Of a stretch of 64,000 bases of DNA, positions 43,418-55,400 are shown in pieces. The stretch comes from Ochotona curzoniae. Lineage: Eukaryota; Chordata; Mammalia; Lagomorpha; Ochotonidae. A model generated the notes under the pieces. That model was not told the origin of the DNA, did not search any database, and saw only the letters and a program-made list of their open reading frames with translations. The DNA lies in NCBI RefSeq assembly GCF_017591425.1, contig NW_024466607.1, forward strand, positions 14,392,501 to 14,456,500, read 5' to 3'. The first letter of the stretch is position 1; each line of letters starts with the position of its first letter. Position numbers and translations under genes: made by a program.

Positions 43418-46400
43418 CTGGAAGGGGACACAAGTAGGGGAGGGAGAAGAGGGGGAGACAACAGGACAGCAATCAAAGAATAACCCAGGTTTTCTTTTTC
43501 TTTCTTTCTCCCTCCCTTCCCTCCTTCCTTCCTTCCTGTCTACCTACAAGATTTATTTCATTTTTAAAAAGATTTATGTATTTCATTGGAAAGGCAGATG
43601 TACACACAGGAGGAGAGACAGAGAGGAAGATCTTCCTTCCGATGATTCACTCCCCATGTGGCCGCATTGGCTGGTGCTGCGCTGATCTGAAGCCAGGAGC
43701 CAGGAACCTCTCCTGGGACTCCCACGAGGATGCAGAGTCCCAAAGCTTTGGGTCATCCTCGACTGCTTTCCCAGGCCACAAGCAGGGAGCTGGATGGGAA
43801 GTGGAGCTGCCGGGATTAGAACTGGCACCCATATGGGATCCCAGCACGTTCAAGGCGAGGATCTTAACCACTATGCTATCGTGCTGGGCCCAATTTATTT
43901 CATTTTTAAAGGCAGACTGACAATAGAGAGAGACGCACAGCAGGTGAGAAAGAGATGTTCCATCTGCTAGTTCACTCCCTAAGTGGCTGCACTGGCCATG
44001 GCTGGACCGGGTTGAAGACAGGAGCCTGGAACTCCAACTGGGTCTCCTTCATAAGTGGCAGGAGCCCAAGCATTTCAGCCAACTTTCCAGGCACATTAGC
44101 AGGGAGCTGATTGGGAAGTGAAGCAGCCGGGACTTAAACCAGTATTCTGATATGGGATGTCAGGGTATTCAGGAAATTTATTCAGGTATTTTAGGAAAGC
44201 CTTACTTAAAAACAATGCCAGATAAGGATGATAACCTGAGAGTGGACTTTAATTTGGGCCAGTCCCAGAACAGAGGCCAAAGAGACAAAAACAGTCCCTT
44301 GTGGTGCCTGGCCCTCTACACTCTCAGGTCAGAGGCTGGTGCCTGGCCCAGCAGCTGGGATACTCACGTTCCACACAGGAGCCCTTCAGTTCCAGCTCTT
44401 GACTCCCAACTTCTTGCTAATGTGGACCTACAAGTGATTGGGCTCCTGCCCCACACACGGGTGGGATTGAGTTTCTGACTCATCAGCTTTGGCTCCAGCC
44501 AGGGACTGTTCTGGACATGTAGGAAGTGAATCACAGGGGTGAGATTTCTCTCTCTGCCTCTCCAACAAACCAAACAGAAACTAAAAGAAAACCTTGGTTG
44601 AGAAACACTTCTTGTCAGCGTATACAGCACACACACATCAGGCTGACACTAAGTGCAGAGCTGCTTGCATCAAAGCTAGGGCTCCCCAACCCCCACAGCA
44701 GCTACACATTCCCTCACTAGAGAGACCCAGGCATGGGAGCTGCCCACCATCAAAACTGCACCTGCCGAAAGATGCTAACAAAGAAAGTGCTTTCTTAGTT
44801 AAGCCCGAGTGATCCTAGCTGGCGGACGTTGCATGGGACACTCACGGCTATTTCTTGGCCCACTCCCATGTCCCCTGGCCCTGCTGCCAATCCCTGTATG
44901 CTGTCCTGTAGCCCAATGCCAGGCTACGCAACCTGCACTGAATCCGCCTTTTGGAGGTGTTCAGGACCCCCACGCCCCCAAACCTGCTACACAAGCGCTC
45001 AGTGCTCCAATCCCACATCCTGGCCACTCAGAGAACTGTGGTAGCAAATCCTGCCTCACTGCTCTCTGGGGACCCTCAGAATGGGTCGGTGGTGGTGGCG
45101 GTTGTCCTAATCACTGTCCTAAGCGTCCTAAGTGCCTGGAACCATTGCTGAGCTTGCACAGCTACTTGGACAGATTTCAGATAGGTGGCAGACACCCTGT
45201 CTATCAGTTCAGGCTACTCCTACCTCTAATTAATCACCTTCAGAACCTAGCAGAATCTCTGGGCTTGAGGTCAAGGGGGGCAGGGATGGGGGATGGGCAC
45301 AAGTTGGCCTGGAGCTCCTGTTTGTGCTGCCTGCTACTGAGTTTGGTCCATGACTGTTCGGAGTGAGGGTAGTGATGGGTTACAAAGGAAGTAGGGGGGC
45401 CTGGCACCGTGGCCTAGCAGCTAAAAGTCCTTGCCTTGAACACGCCAGAATCCCATATGGGTGCTGGTTCTAATCCCAGCAGCTCCACTTCCCATCCAGC
45501 TCTCTGCTTGTGGCCTGGGAAAGCAGTTGAGGACAACCAAGAGCACTGGGACCCTGCACTCGCGTGGGAGACCCAGAAAGAAGTTCCTGGCTCCTGGCTT
45601 TGAATCAGCGCAACACCGGCCAATGTGGTCACTTGGGGTGTGAATCATCGGACGGAAGATCTTCCTCTCTGTCTTTCCTCATCTCTGTATATCTGCCTTT
45701 CCAATTAAACAAATAAATCTTTTTAAAAAAGAAAAAGAAAGAAAGAAAGAAAGAACGCATGCACGAACTCCAGGCTGCTCATGCAGGTGGCGAGGGCTGT
45801 CCAGTAAAGTTCTCCAAGTATAGAAATCAGTGCCACCTGCTCCCTGTTTGCCTGCCCCATCCTCACCCAAAACTTATCCAGTGGCCCAGACTCAGCAGAG
45901 AGAGTCTTTAGACAGAGTTTCAGGATTGCAGGCCACAGGATATGGGGCTCCCTGTTCCTGAGAAGAGGAACTGAGGTCTGAGGAGAACTAAGGTAGGCTG
46001 CAGGCCTGGCAGCTGCACCCAGCCTGCTGCAGGAGTGCTTGACAGGTCAGTCACAGCTGTGGGAGAGCTGGGAAAAGCTGCATGGTGACAGTGACCCAAA
46101 CGTGCTGAGACGGCCAATATCTCTGTATTAAGGAGTAGAACAAGTAGATAACCCTCACTGAGTCGTAAAATGTGAGGACACAGGTATGTACCTGCACGCG
46201 CGCGTGCGCACACACACACACACAGTCACTTTGTGGAAAGAGAAGGAGGACGAGGAACGGTCCTCTTTGTTCTGTGTCTTCTGTACCATTTGGGGAAAGC
46301 CCTGGGCATGAGATATATTCAAGAACTTTGGTGGGGTATGTGGGTGCTCTGAATCACCCCAAAACCTAATCAAAGCAACAGGAGGCTGCCCTCTCCTCCT

Positions 46401-49400
46401 CCTCCCAGCAAACAAGCTGCTTTTGTGTTCCTCAAGGTAACCTCCCCCATACCACCTCTGGCATCACAGACTCCTCAGGGCACCAGGGGCTCTGGGAAAT
46501 GTCCCCTGACTGTGATCCCTCAAGGACCCGGGCACAGGAGCCAGGATGCCAGGGAGGTGGATTTCGGGCTCACAGGATTTACATGTATGAGGAACTGCCC
46601 TCAGGGGCAAGCAGTGGGCCAAGTGAATAGACATGTACATGAGCCACTGGGGCCTTCTGCAAACAGCACTGGGGAGGGAGCCCTTCCTCACCCCCTGCCT
46701 CCCACCCGAAGCTGATCTTGGTAAGCCCAGGGTCGCTGAATCTCACAGCAGGGGACCCATCTGTTTCTGACTTGGCAGAAGCACTTGGTCACCAGGGGGC
46801 CAGGCCGATGTCTGGCCTGGATCCCAGGAACTGCTACAGAATCAGAACTGCTTCCCCTCTTCCCTGTCCTGCCCCCAGTGCATGCTCCAGCCACGTGGGG
46901 GGGACCCTTCAACCCAGGGGGTAACTGGGGACTCAGTCCTGGATCCTCAGTTTTCTAGGTGCAAACCCTACAGTACCGGACCAGACACATCTTGAAGCTG
47001 AATCTGGAGAGTGAGATTTCAACAGAAAGAAAAAAGAGAGAGGGAGAGCACTAAGGGACACTCTGGAGAAGTCCTATGAAGGCCTGTCCCCTCTCTGGGG
47101 ACTCACATCATCCAACCACCCCCTCCAGTCCCGATCCCTCCGCAGGGCAGCTGGCCATCTGGACCCACAGCAGGTGGGGTGACTGCTCACACTTTGTTCA
47201 CTCTCACCTGCTCAGCTACACTAAGGACTCCCATACAGGTTTGGCCAGCACGTGGCCCCTGGGCGCCGAGCGGGAGGAGAGGGGCAGCCTGTGACACAGA
47301 TTCCCAAACCTGACCCCTCCTTGGCCACAGCAAAGTCTTTCATTGTAAATCTTTCTCACGGGGTGGCTGGGAGAGATTATGGTGGGAATATTCTCAATCT
47401 ACTTGGGGTGAGAGGGTGGGGAAAAACAAGCAGGGGACGGCAGGAAGGGATTTGGGCAGGGAGGACAGAGGGAAGGATGAAGTATGGATCCACATTGCTG
47501 CCCCCTTGGCTTCTGCCCCTTGACTTGATCAAGCTTTCCTTACTTCTCTGTTAGCACCACCTAGCAGTGACCAGGCAGGCCAGAGTGCTGGCTGATGCAG
47601 TGGGTGGGAATCCACCATCAAGTGGCAACCATGCTAACTGCAGATGCCTGCAAGATGCCGAAGGTGACCAGGTCTAACCTGAAGGGTAGGTGGAGCGGAT
47701 CAGAGAGGGAGGTGGCGCATCCAGAACACAGAACGCTGGGTGAGAAAGTTGTTCGTTTACTCGGGTGTTGCGTTATAGGGGACAGGGGGCTCTCTGAGAC
47801 TCGGTGGAGGGGGTGCTAGGAGACCAGTGACACCTGCTCTTGCCACCTCCCCGAGGGATGGTCAAGCCTGTGTGCTGCCTGGACAGTCTCACGGTCCCCT
47901 CCCCAGACCGTGTCCACCCTGGCTGACCACTTGCTGCTCTGCTCTGTCTTTGGGGGTGTTTCAGGCATGTGCACCTCGCACCCTGTGAAGCTGGGAGAGC
48001 CAGCAAGCATGGCAGGGTTTTGTGGCCACAGAGGCAGCACGCAGCACGCGGGCATGAGCGGGACTGCGCTCTCCCCTCCGGAGGCCCACATCCTCGGGGA
48101 CTGATGATTGTGGTTATTGACTATGAAGTCTGTAAGACATCTTGTGTCCTTGTTTATGATTTCAAAATCACTAATCTCTGGGGACATACCAAGTGATACA
48201 ACCTGTTTTCTTCCTGCTCTTCAATATCAAAGATTTAAAAATAAAACGGCTCAAGTTTATATCTCATACTTCATATTTGCTATGATCTCTCTTCTCCTCC
48301 ACCAGGCCACCTGTTCCTTGTCTGGAGTTTGGTGAATAAGGCCACATGCACTGTTAGTCTCTCCTTCCTCTTCTGGGGCTACAGTTTCTTCATCAGTAAA
48401 CAAATGACAGTGGGGGCCGGTGCTATGGCATTGCATGTAAAGCCACTGCCTGTGGGTGATGGCTCCTGTCTCAGCGACCCTACTTCCCAACCAGCTCCCT
48501 GCTAACGGCCTGCGAAAAGCAGCGGACGACGGTCCGAGTGTTTGGGCCCCCACTACCTGTGTGGGAGACCCAGATGAAGCTCTTGGCTGGCTGTCACAGC
48601 CATCTGGGGAGTGAGCCAGCAGATGGAAGATCTTTCTCTCTGTAACTCTGATTTACAGGTGAATAAACAAACCTCAAAAACAAAACGAACAAGAGGCAAA
48701 CAGCAATGGGCCAGACTTGCACTGTTCAACACAGGAGGCACCAGGCACCTGCCAAGCACTTGAGAGCCCTGTGGCAGCTGTGGTGGATGGCACAGAATTA
48801 AAACGTTTCTCCTTTGCACATCTTTTCCATAGGACAGGACAAATCTAAAGTCTGTTGAGGCCTCTGAGATTCTAGGGTCTCTTACCTCAAAGAACTTCAG
48901 AAATTGCTCCTTAAATGCCATTTTTTTTTTCAGTCTGGTATCTCTGTTCAACTTCCTTATGTGTGTAATAACTGCTGTGTAATCACACATTTACCCTGTG
49001 GCATGGGGCCTGTACTGTGGGCAGAATTCTTGGGATGTGGAATTCACATGCCCATGTCTTGGCAGGGTGAGGACAGGGTTTGGACAGATCTCTGTTTTTA
49101 AATTCTTTGCTCCAGGCAACACCCTGGGCCGTGGTTTTCAGTCTAGTAGGAGCTTCCACTGGGTTCCAGTGGGATGTATGAGCCCATCCTCTTCCTCTGA
49201 AGAGAATGTCTCCTAGACTCAGGGTTCCACCAGGGCTTTGTGGTCACTCAGCTCTCACCTGTTAGCTTTTTAGGGTCCTCCAAGAGCATCAAGACCTAGG
49301 GGTTATTTCCCCCACCCTTTCTGAAAGAGCAACTGCCTGTTGGGCTTTAGTGACTATCAGGGAATTCCCTGGCAAGGAGAGCCAGCGATCTGCTCCTGGG

Positions 49401-52400
49401 TATGGAAGGTCAAAGACGCCACAGTCAGACTTGTGAAGTGCACATGATGCATCCGGGAACAAAGTCTTCTCTGGCTCCCCTTCCCCCACCCTACTGCTTG
49501 TCAAAGAAGCGACAGGTCAGCCAAGGGGCTGGCTTCCACCTTCACTGCCCTTAGCTGACCTTTGCAGATGCCCTGGAAAGGTTTCCCATGGAACCAGACC
49601 TGGGACACACAGGCGGGCGGGGATGGGGCTGAGGCACACACGAAGCGAGATGTGGAGAAGACAGGTTCCCTGACAGATAACGTGATTCATGCTGCGCTCA
49701 GGCCTGGCATGTGGGGAGGGAGCATGGGGGAGAGGGTGGGATGGGGAGAAGGAGGGTGTCGCAATGTTTCCTTACGTTTGGGTGAGAGCCCTCGGCAATG
49801 GTGGAGAGGGAGAAGTTGTCGTTGTGCAGCTCAGATGGGGTCCGGAATTTGCTGGTCAGACAGAGGCGAGAAAAGGAGAAGAAATGTCAGTGAGATGACA
49901 GCACCAAAGCCTGGTGGGAGTGAACTCCTCAGCCTTGTGGCTCAATGCTGCAGTTTCATCAAATGCCACAGAGTCCTGAGATGCACCATTATTTGATGTG
50001 GCATTAAGAAGGAAGCTTTCATCACTGAGTCCATAATCCAATGGCTTTTTGTCCCCTCTTTCAGTGACACACCAGGAGTCACTCATTTAGACTCTGGATA
50101 ACAGAACTGACAGTGATATGAACAGCTATGACCACGTCTGGTGCACACCAGGCAATGCCAACCGCATCATGTCTACCATCTGGCCGACACTGATTGCAAC
50201 ATGCCAAGCAACTGTCAGATGTGATCTGATTTCAGAATGTGAACCGGTGAGAAAATAGGTACACTTCAGGATCGACATGCTGCAGCAGCCTCTGAACCGT
50301 GCTGGGCACATGGGCAGCATAACCACACATGCACAGGAGAGAAAGCACGCCCATGGAGAGCAAAGGTGGCCAGCAAAGGGAACCACAGGAGGCTGGGGCA
50401 GAGAAGGCCCTGCAGCCACATCTCCTGCTTCTCCAACTCCTTTGGCAGCTGCTCCTTGTCTACCCACCCTGCTGGATTGGTAGCAGTTACCTCCCAACCC
50501 CGCATACCCATGCTCACCCACCCCGCCTTGGTGTAGGAAGGAGGGTCCCCGTGTATGTGTGTGTGAGACTCTGCAGCCATCACGTGCACAGACGCAGCCC
50601 CCACCTCAGTGCACATGCACAATGGCGATCGCGTCCGTTAGCTGGGGAGTGGAGGGGCCCCCCACAGAGAGCCTGCCAGTGCCTGCACACTGAGAGGCTC
50701 TGCCAGCAAAGGAGCAACAGATGGTGTTTTGTCCTCTTTCCAGGACCTGGCCCTGTCCTGCAGTTGCACTCACTGGAGGGAGCCTCAGGTCAGGGGGAGG
50801 GGATAAACTGGAGGCTGCAGGCTGAAAAGGAGGGAGGGCTGGGTGGGATGGGGCACACAATCCTGCATAAATTGTCTGTGGGGTTGGGAACTCCAATTTC
50901 TTCCTTTTGTGATGCCTGTGACACTTCTACTGTCTACTTTTGTGTGTGAGAGGGGGTGGGGATAGAGTGATTCTTTCTCAGTGTGTAAGGTCACATGGAG
51001 GGTAGCTAAGGTATCTAGAGGTAGAGGGCAAGTGCTTACCAACTTCATGTGGGAACCTACCAGGCACTGCTAAGCTAAGGGACAAGTGGAAATGAGATCC
51101 TAGGACTCCTATCCCCACAGGGCTCTTAAAACCCATGGCATAAGAAGCTTGCCCTTCTCTGCCCACCAGCCTACTCAGGAGAGCTGGAAAGTTCTGGAAA
51201 GTTCCTTGCAGTTCTGTTTGGATGGAGGGTTGCCACGCACAATGTGGTGCCATTCCTTGCTCCTCAACCATTCCCTGAGTGGGAGTTACTCCTGAGTGAC
51301 AGTAGATTCGAGGGAGATGGGGTACTGCACATTGACCTGTGAGCGAATTCACTGGCCACAAGCTGTAGGAGACGAGGGATGCTGGTATGAGCGGTGGGAC
51401 CAGGCAGCTGGGGCAGGACGGGAGCTTGCTTGGGAGGTGAGAGCCAGGAGTTGCTGCTTGCTGGCTGTTCTTGCTTTAAATACCCTCTATCTCCAGAGGG
51501 GTGGGTGGGAGTATCTAGAGGGTGGGGTGGGAAATGCCCTCCTGGACAGGGGCGTTGCCTCCAGCTGTGATTCTAATGCATTCTGTGTAGGGATGGGTAT
51601 GCCTGATAACCTTCTGCTCTTTAGCACCAACGAGACAGCTAGGGCATGGGGAGCAAGGGGTCAGGAATCTCCCTGACCAAGGTCCCTGGGACCGGGTGTC
51701 AGAGTGCCTTCTTGCAAGTGAGGCCAGCGGCCCAGACTCACTTGGTTCTCCGCAGCTTTGTGTTCTCTGTCTTGAGCAGGTACAGCTTCTTGGCGAAGAA
51801 CACCGTCATCATGAAGAGCAGGAGCAGCACGAGCGCGGCCGAGCCGACGGCCACGCACATCACCTGGAAGTCGGTGATGATGGACTCGCAGCGCATCCCC
51901 TTGTGCCAGATGTAGTCCTGCGTGTTACACCTGCAGCAGCAACAGTGTGAGACTCCCCTGGGAGTGTGGATCTCGTTGGTCCCAGAGCTTCGCTCAACAG
52001 CCTGTTCCTGGAACCACTCTTATTTTGTAATACCTCAGGCCTGTCCAGACCACCTAGGTGGCATCCCCGTCCCAACCTCCCAAACATTCTAGCCCTGAAG
52101 GCCCTGGTATGAAGGAAGCAGCTGAGGTGCAGGCAGGCTCATAGTTTCATGAGCATCTGGTGACTGAGCGTGGCCTTCGTGAGCTCAGCCGCATGATTCT
52201 CCCAGGACCATCCCTGCCCAGGCCTCCCCACGAAGGACAGAGGGGAAATAAGATGAATAAGAAGCTACAGCAACAAGCCTACCTTGTTGCTCTGCCACGC
52301 CCCCTCTAGCTCACATGACTAATCAAACACTGAGAAAAAAGGCAGGGACAGACAAGGACACACACGGACAGATGCCGTCTTCCTCTCCCAGCTCTGCCAC

Positions 52401-55400
52401 ACACCCCTTCTTACTCCTTATCCCTGGACAAGTTTCCTGTCTCCTTACTAGGAGGCAGGACCATGAAGCCAGCATGATGAGAGTCAGCCCTTGGGGTGGG
52501 CTGTAGTCCTTTTGTGGAGTGACTTTCTCCTGCCCTTGGGGATGCGGTTCCCAGGCTCCAGCTCTTCCAATGACATTGCTGTTTCCATGGGAACCAGGCT
52601 GCTTCAAAGAGGGAAAGACGTGGAGGGATGCAGAGGCAGGCAATGGAGGACCTGAAACCTCACGGATAGTGGAGGACAGAGAGTGCCAGGGGGTCGGCAG
52701 GCACTACAGAGGGACACGAGGCCCTTGAGGGTTGGCTGCTCCACTTCCAGGACAGGATGGGGAGGTGTGGCTAACTGGGGATCCTTCTTTTGTCTTCCAT
52801 CTGGAGTCTCTGGGTCATGGGGAGACTGTGTAGAGGGCTGCTAGGGAGGGCAGAACCCCTCCACGTGGGAGCTCCCTCATCAGTGCCCTGGGAATCTAAG
52901 CCACGGCTCTGTGCATTCTCCTGACTTCTCCCCCGCAGCGGGCTAGGGTGACAGAGACAAAGGCATGCTGCAGTCTGCAACGACAGACTCAGCAGTCTCC
53001 TGTGAGTGGAATGCAAAAGCAGCGTTCAGGCTGCACATGGCCAGGCCTGGGTATACTCAGCCAGTGGAGGCAGCTGGCAGGGAGGTCTGTGTAGGATCCT
53101 GAGCCACAGGGAACCACGGTGGCCCTGGAGGAAAGCCCTCCTGAGGCAGTGACAGACGCCAGTGGAGGCTGGGGCCCTGGGGCGGTGGAGCCAAGCGGCT
53201 GAGTGAGGCGGGGCAAGCTTACCTTCCTGCTGGTGGGGGAGGATTCTGGGAATGTCTCTAGCCTGTCAGAGGCAGGAGGGGCTCCACATTCCACATTTGG
53301 ATTGGGAGCTCCCTTTGAAGGTGAAGACGCCAGGCCTCCAAAAATATACATGGTGATGATTTAGCACACAGCTCTCAGGCTGCAGTCAGCCCCATAGTCA
53401 GTTTCTAGACTAGATCACAGGGTATCCTCCATCTTTCTAGGGTCCTAATCTGCCCTCATTTCTTAGTCATAGGTCCTTCTCTCAGCAATGGCTGGGAAGC
53501 AGCTGCACGCAGTTCATCTGAATGCTGTGAGCACTATGGAAAAGAGCCTCATGGGAAGGAACTGTAGCCAAAGCTGCAATGCCAAGGGTGCCCCGATCAC
53601 CACCCTCCAGGTTATTCTCCTAGAACACTAAGAGTGAGGAAGCTTGAATCCATCATGTACCCGCTTTGAGAACAAGACAAAGAAGCATCAAGAATGATAT
53701 TGAAGAGATACTGAAAGGACATACACACACACCCTCCTCTGAGGATGCAGGGACATGAATCTTAAAGCGGTGCAGCTCTACTGCTGGACCCTGAGACAAG
53801 GCAGACAAGCAGATGCCAACTCTGCCCACCCACTGGCTCTCACAGGGTAAAGAGGGGAGCTTGCCTGCAGAGCAACACCACCTAGGAGGGCAAGAGTGGG
53901 CAAAAGAGGTAGTGGGCCATGAGGTGAAGTGTGCCTCTCCTTCCAGAGCAGGGTTGTGGGGCAGTCACGTTGCCACACGGCTCTTGCCAACAAAGCCCTT
54001 CAGGGAAGTTCCCACTTCTCTGTCTAAAGAATGGAGTGGCCTGGTTAAGGACACACACACCTAGAGGAAATGCCAGATCTTATTTCGGAGGGAGCATGCC
54101 AGCAACAAGGCCACAGGCAGTGCAGCTGGCGGAATGAAACCCAAGTCTGTTTTGACTCGACTGCTGACTGGGAGAGCTGTGTGCCTGAGAGCCTTTTAGC
54201 CCTCATAGTTGTCACAAGGCCCTCTCGGTTGAGTCCATGAGCCCCATGCACCTGCCTGGAGCCACCTTACCTGCAGAAGGCCCCTATGTTCTCCACCAGG
54301 TAGCACTGGCCGCCATTGTGACAGTAGCTGGGGAAGAGGTCGCACACGGACCGGCAGGAGCCGTTGTGTCGCACGAAGCCATTGTGGCACTTGGTGCCGT
54401 TTCCATCCCTGCCTGGTTCTCCCGGGCGGGGTCTGAGGGCGATAATGCTGCTGCCGGGGACCAACCCCAGAGTGCGCCCCGCACCAGGCTTCTGAGTGGG
54501 CCCCATGAGGTCGTTGGGCTCTCCCAGGTCGCCGCCTCCCACTGCGTCCTTGTCCTCTTCCTCTTCATCATCCTCTTCCTCCAGGTCATCATAGAAGGAC
54601 GTGGTGGGGTAGAAATCAGATTCATCAAAGGGGGTGAAGTCATCATACAAGTCAAGCAGGCTCCAGGAGGGGGTCTCTCCCTGGCCCTCAGAATGGCTCT
54701 CGGAGTTTCCGGGTGACCCCGGGAAGCTCCCCAGCTCAGCGCCACGACCCTCCCCGTCCAGTCCTTCGAAGTAGTCAATGTCAATGATATCGGAGGCAGG
54801 CTGGGGCTCCTGCGTGCCCTGAAAGGGGTAGGGGGGCTCTGAGCCGTGGGGCTCAGGTGTGCTGCTCCCCAAGTTCAGCCAAACCTCCAAGGGCCTCTCC
54901 TTGGGGAGCTCGGGGTCTGAGCTCAGCTTGTCATCAGGGGTGGGGGAAGGTGGTCCGCTGGCCTCTGGTGCCTCAGAGGTGGTGGGAGGCTTCGTAGACT
55001 GATCAGGGGCCTCCTGGGGGGCCTGCAGTGTAGCTGGGAGGGCCTGGGTGTCACCACTGCCCACCTCTGCGGTCACTCCGCCCAGGCCCGGGCTGTCAAC
55101 CTCCAGCCAGGTGGTGCCCGTCACTGCAGCCGACGCCTCCAGTGCTTCCTCAGGCACCACCGCGCCCGGCTCAGAATCCTCCCCGGCAGCCGGCGGGCTG
55201 GCCTCGTCCTGCGTGGCGTTGGCACGCGGCTCCCGCGCCAGGCCGCTCCTCAGCTCCTTGGCCTCGACCGCGCCGCCGGCGTCGCGCGCTGTGGGCGGGA
55301 AGGCGAGGGGGCGGGGCGTCAGGGAGGGGACCCCGCCCCCCGACCACTCTCCTAGGCCGAGGTCAAGCCTCAGCGTCCCACGCCACGCCCCCTCTCGCCC

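Larger units (their letters stand above)
43418..49775 (-). other. CSPG5: CSPG5 intron 4
   Basis: This is the longest CSPG5 intron. It carries five SINE insertions (annotated separately), a polypyrimidine run after exon 5, a (CA)n and a CTCF-like motif near 46790. No coding exon is recognised. Confidence 0.8.
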
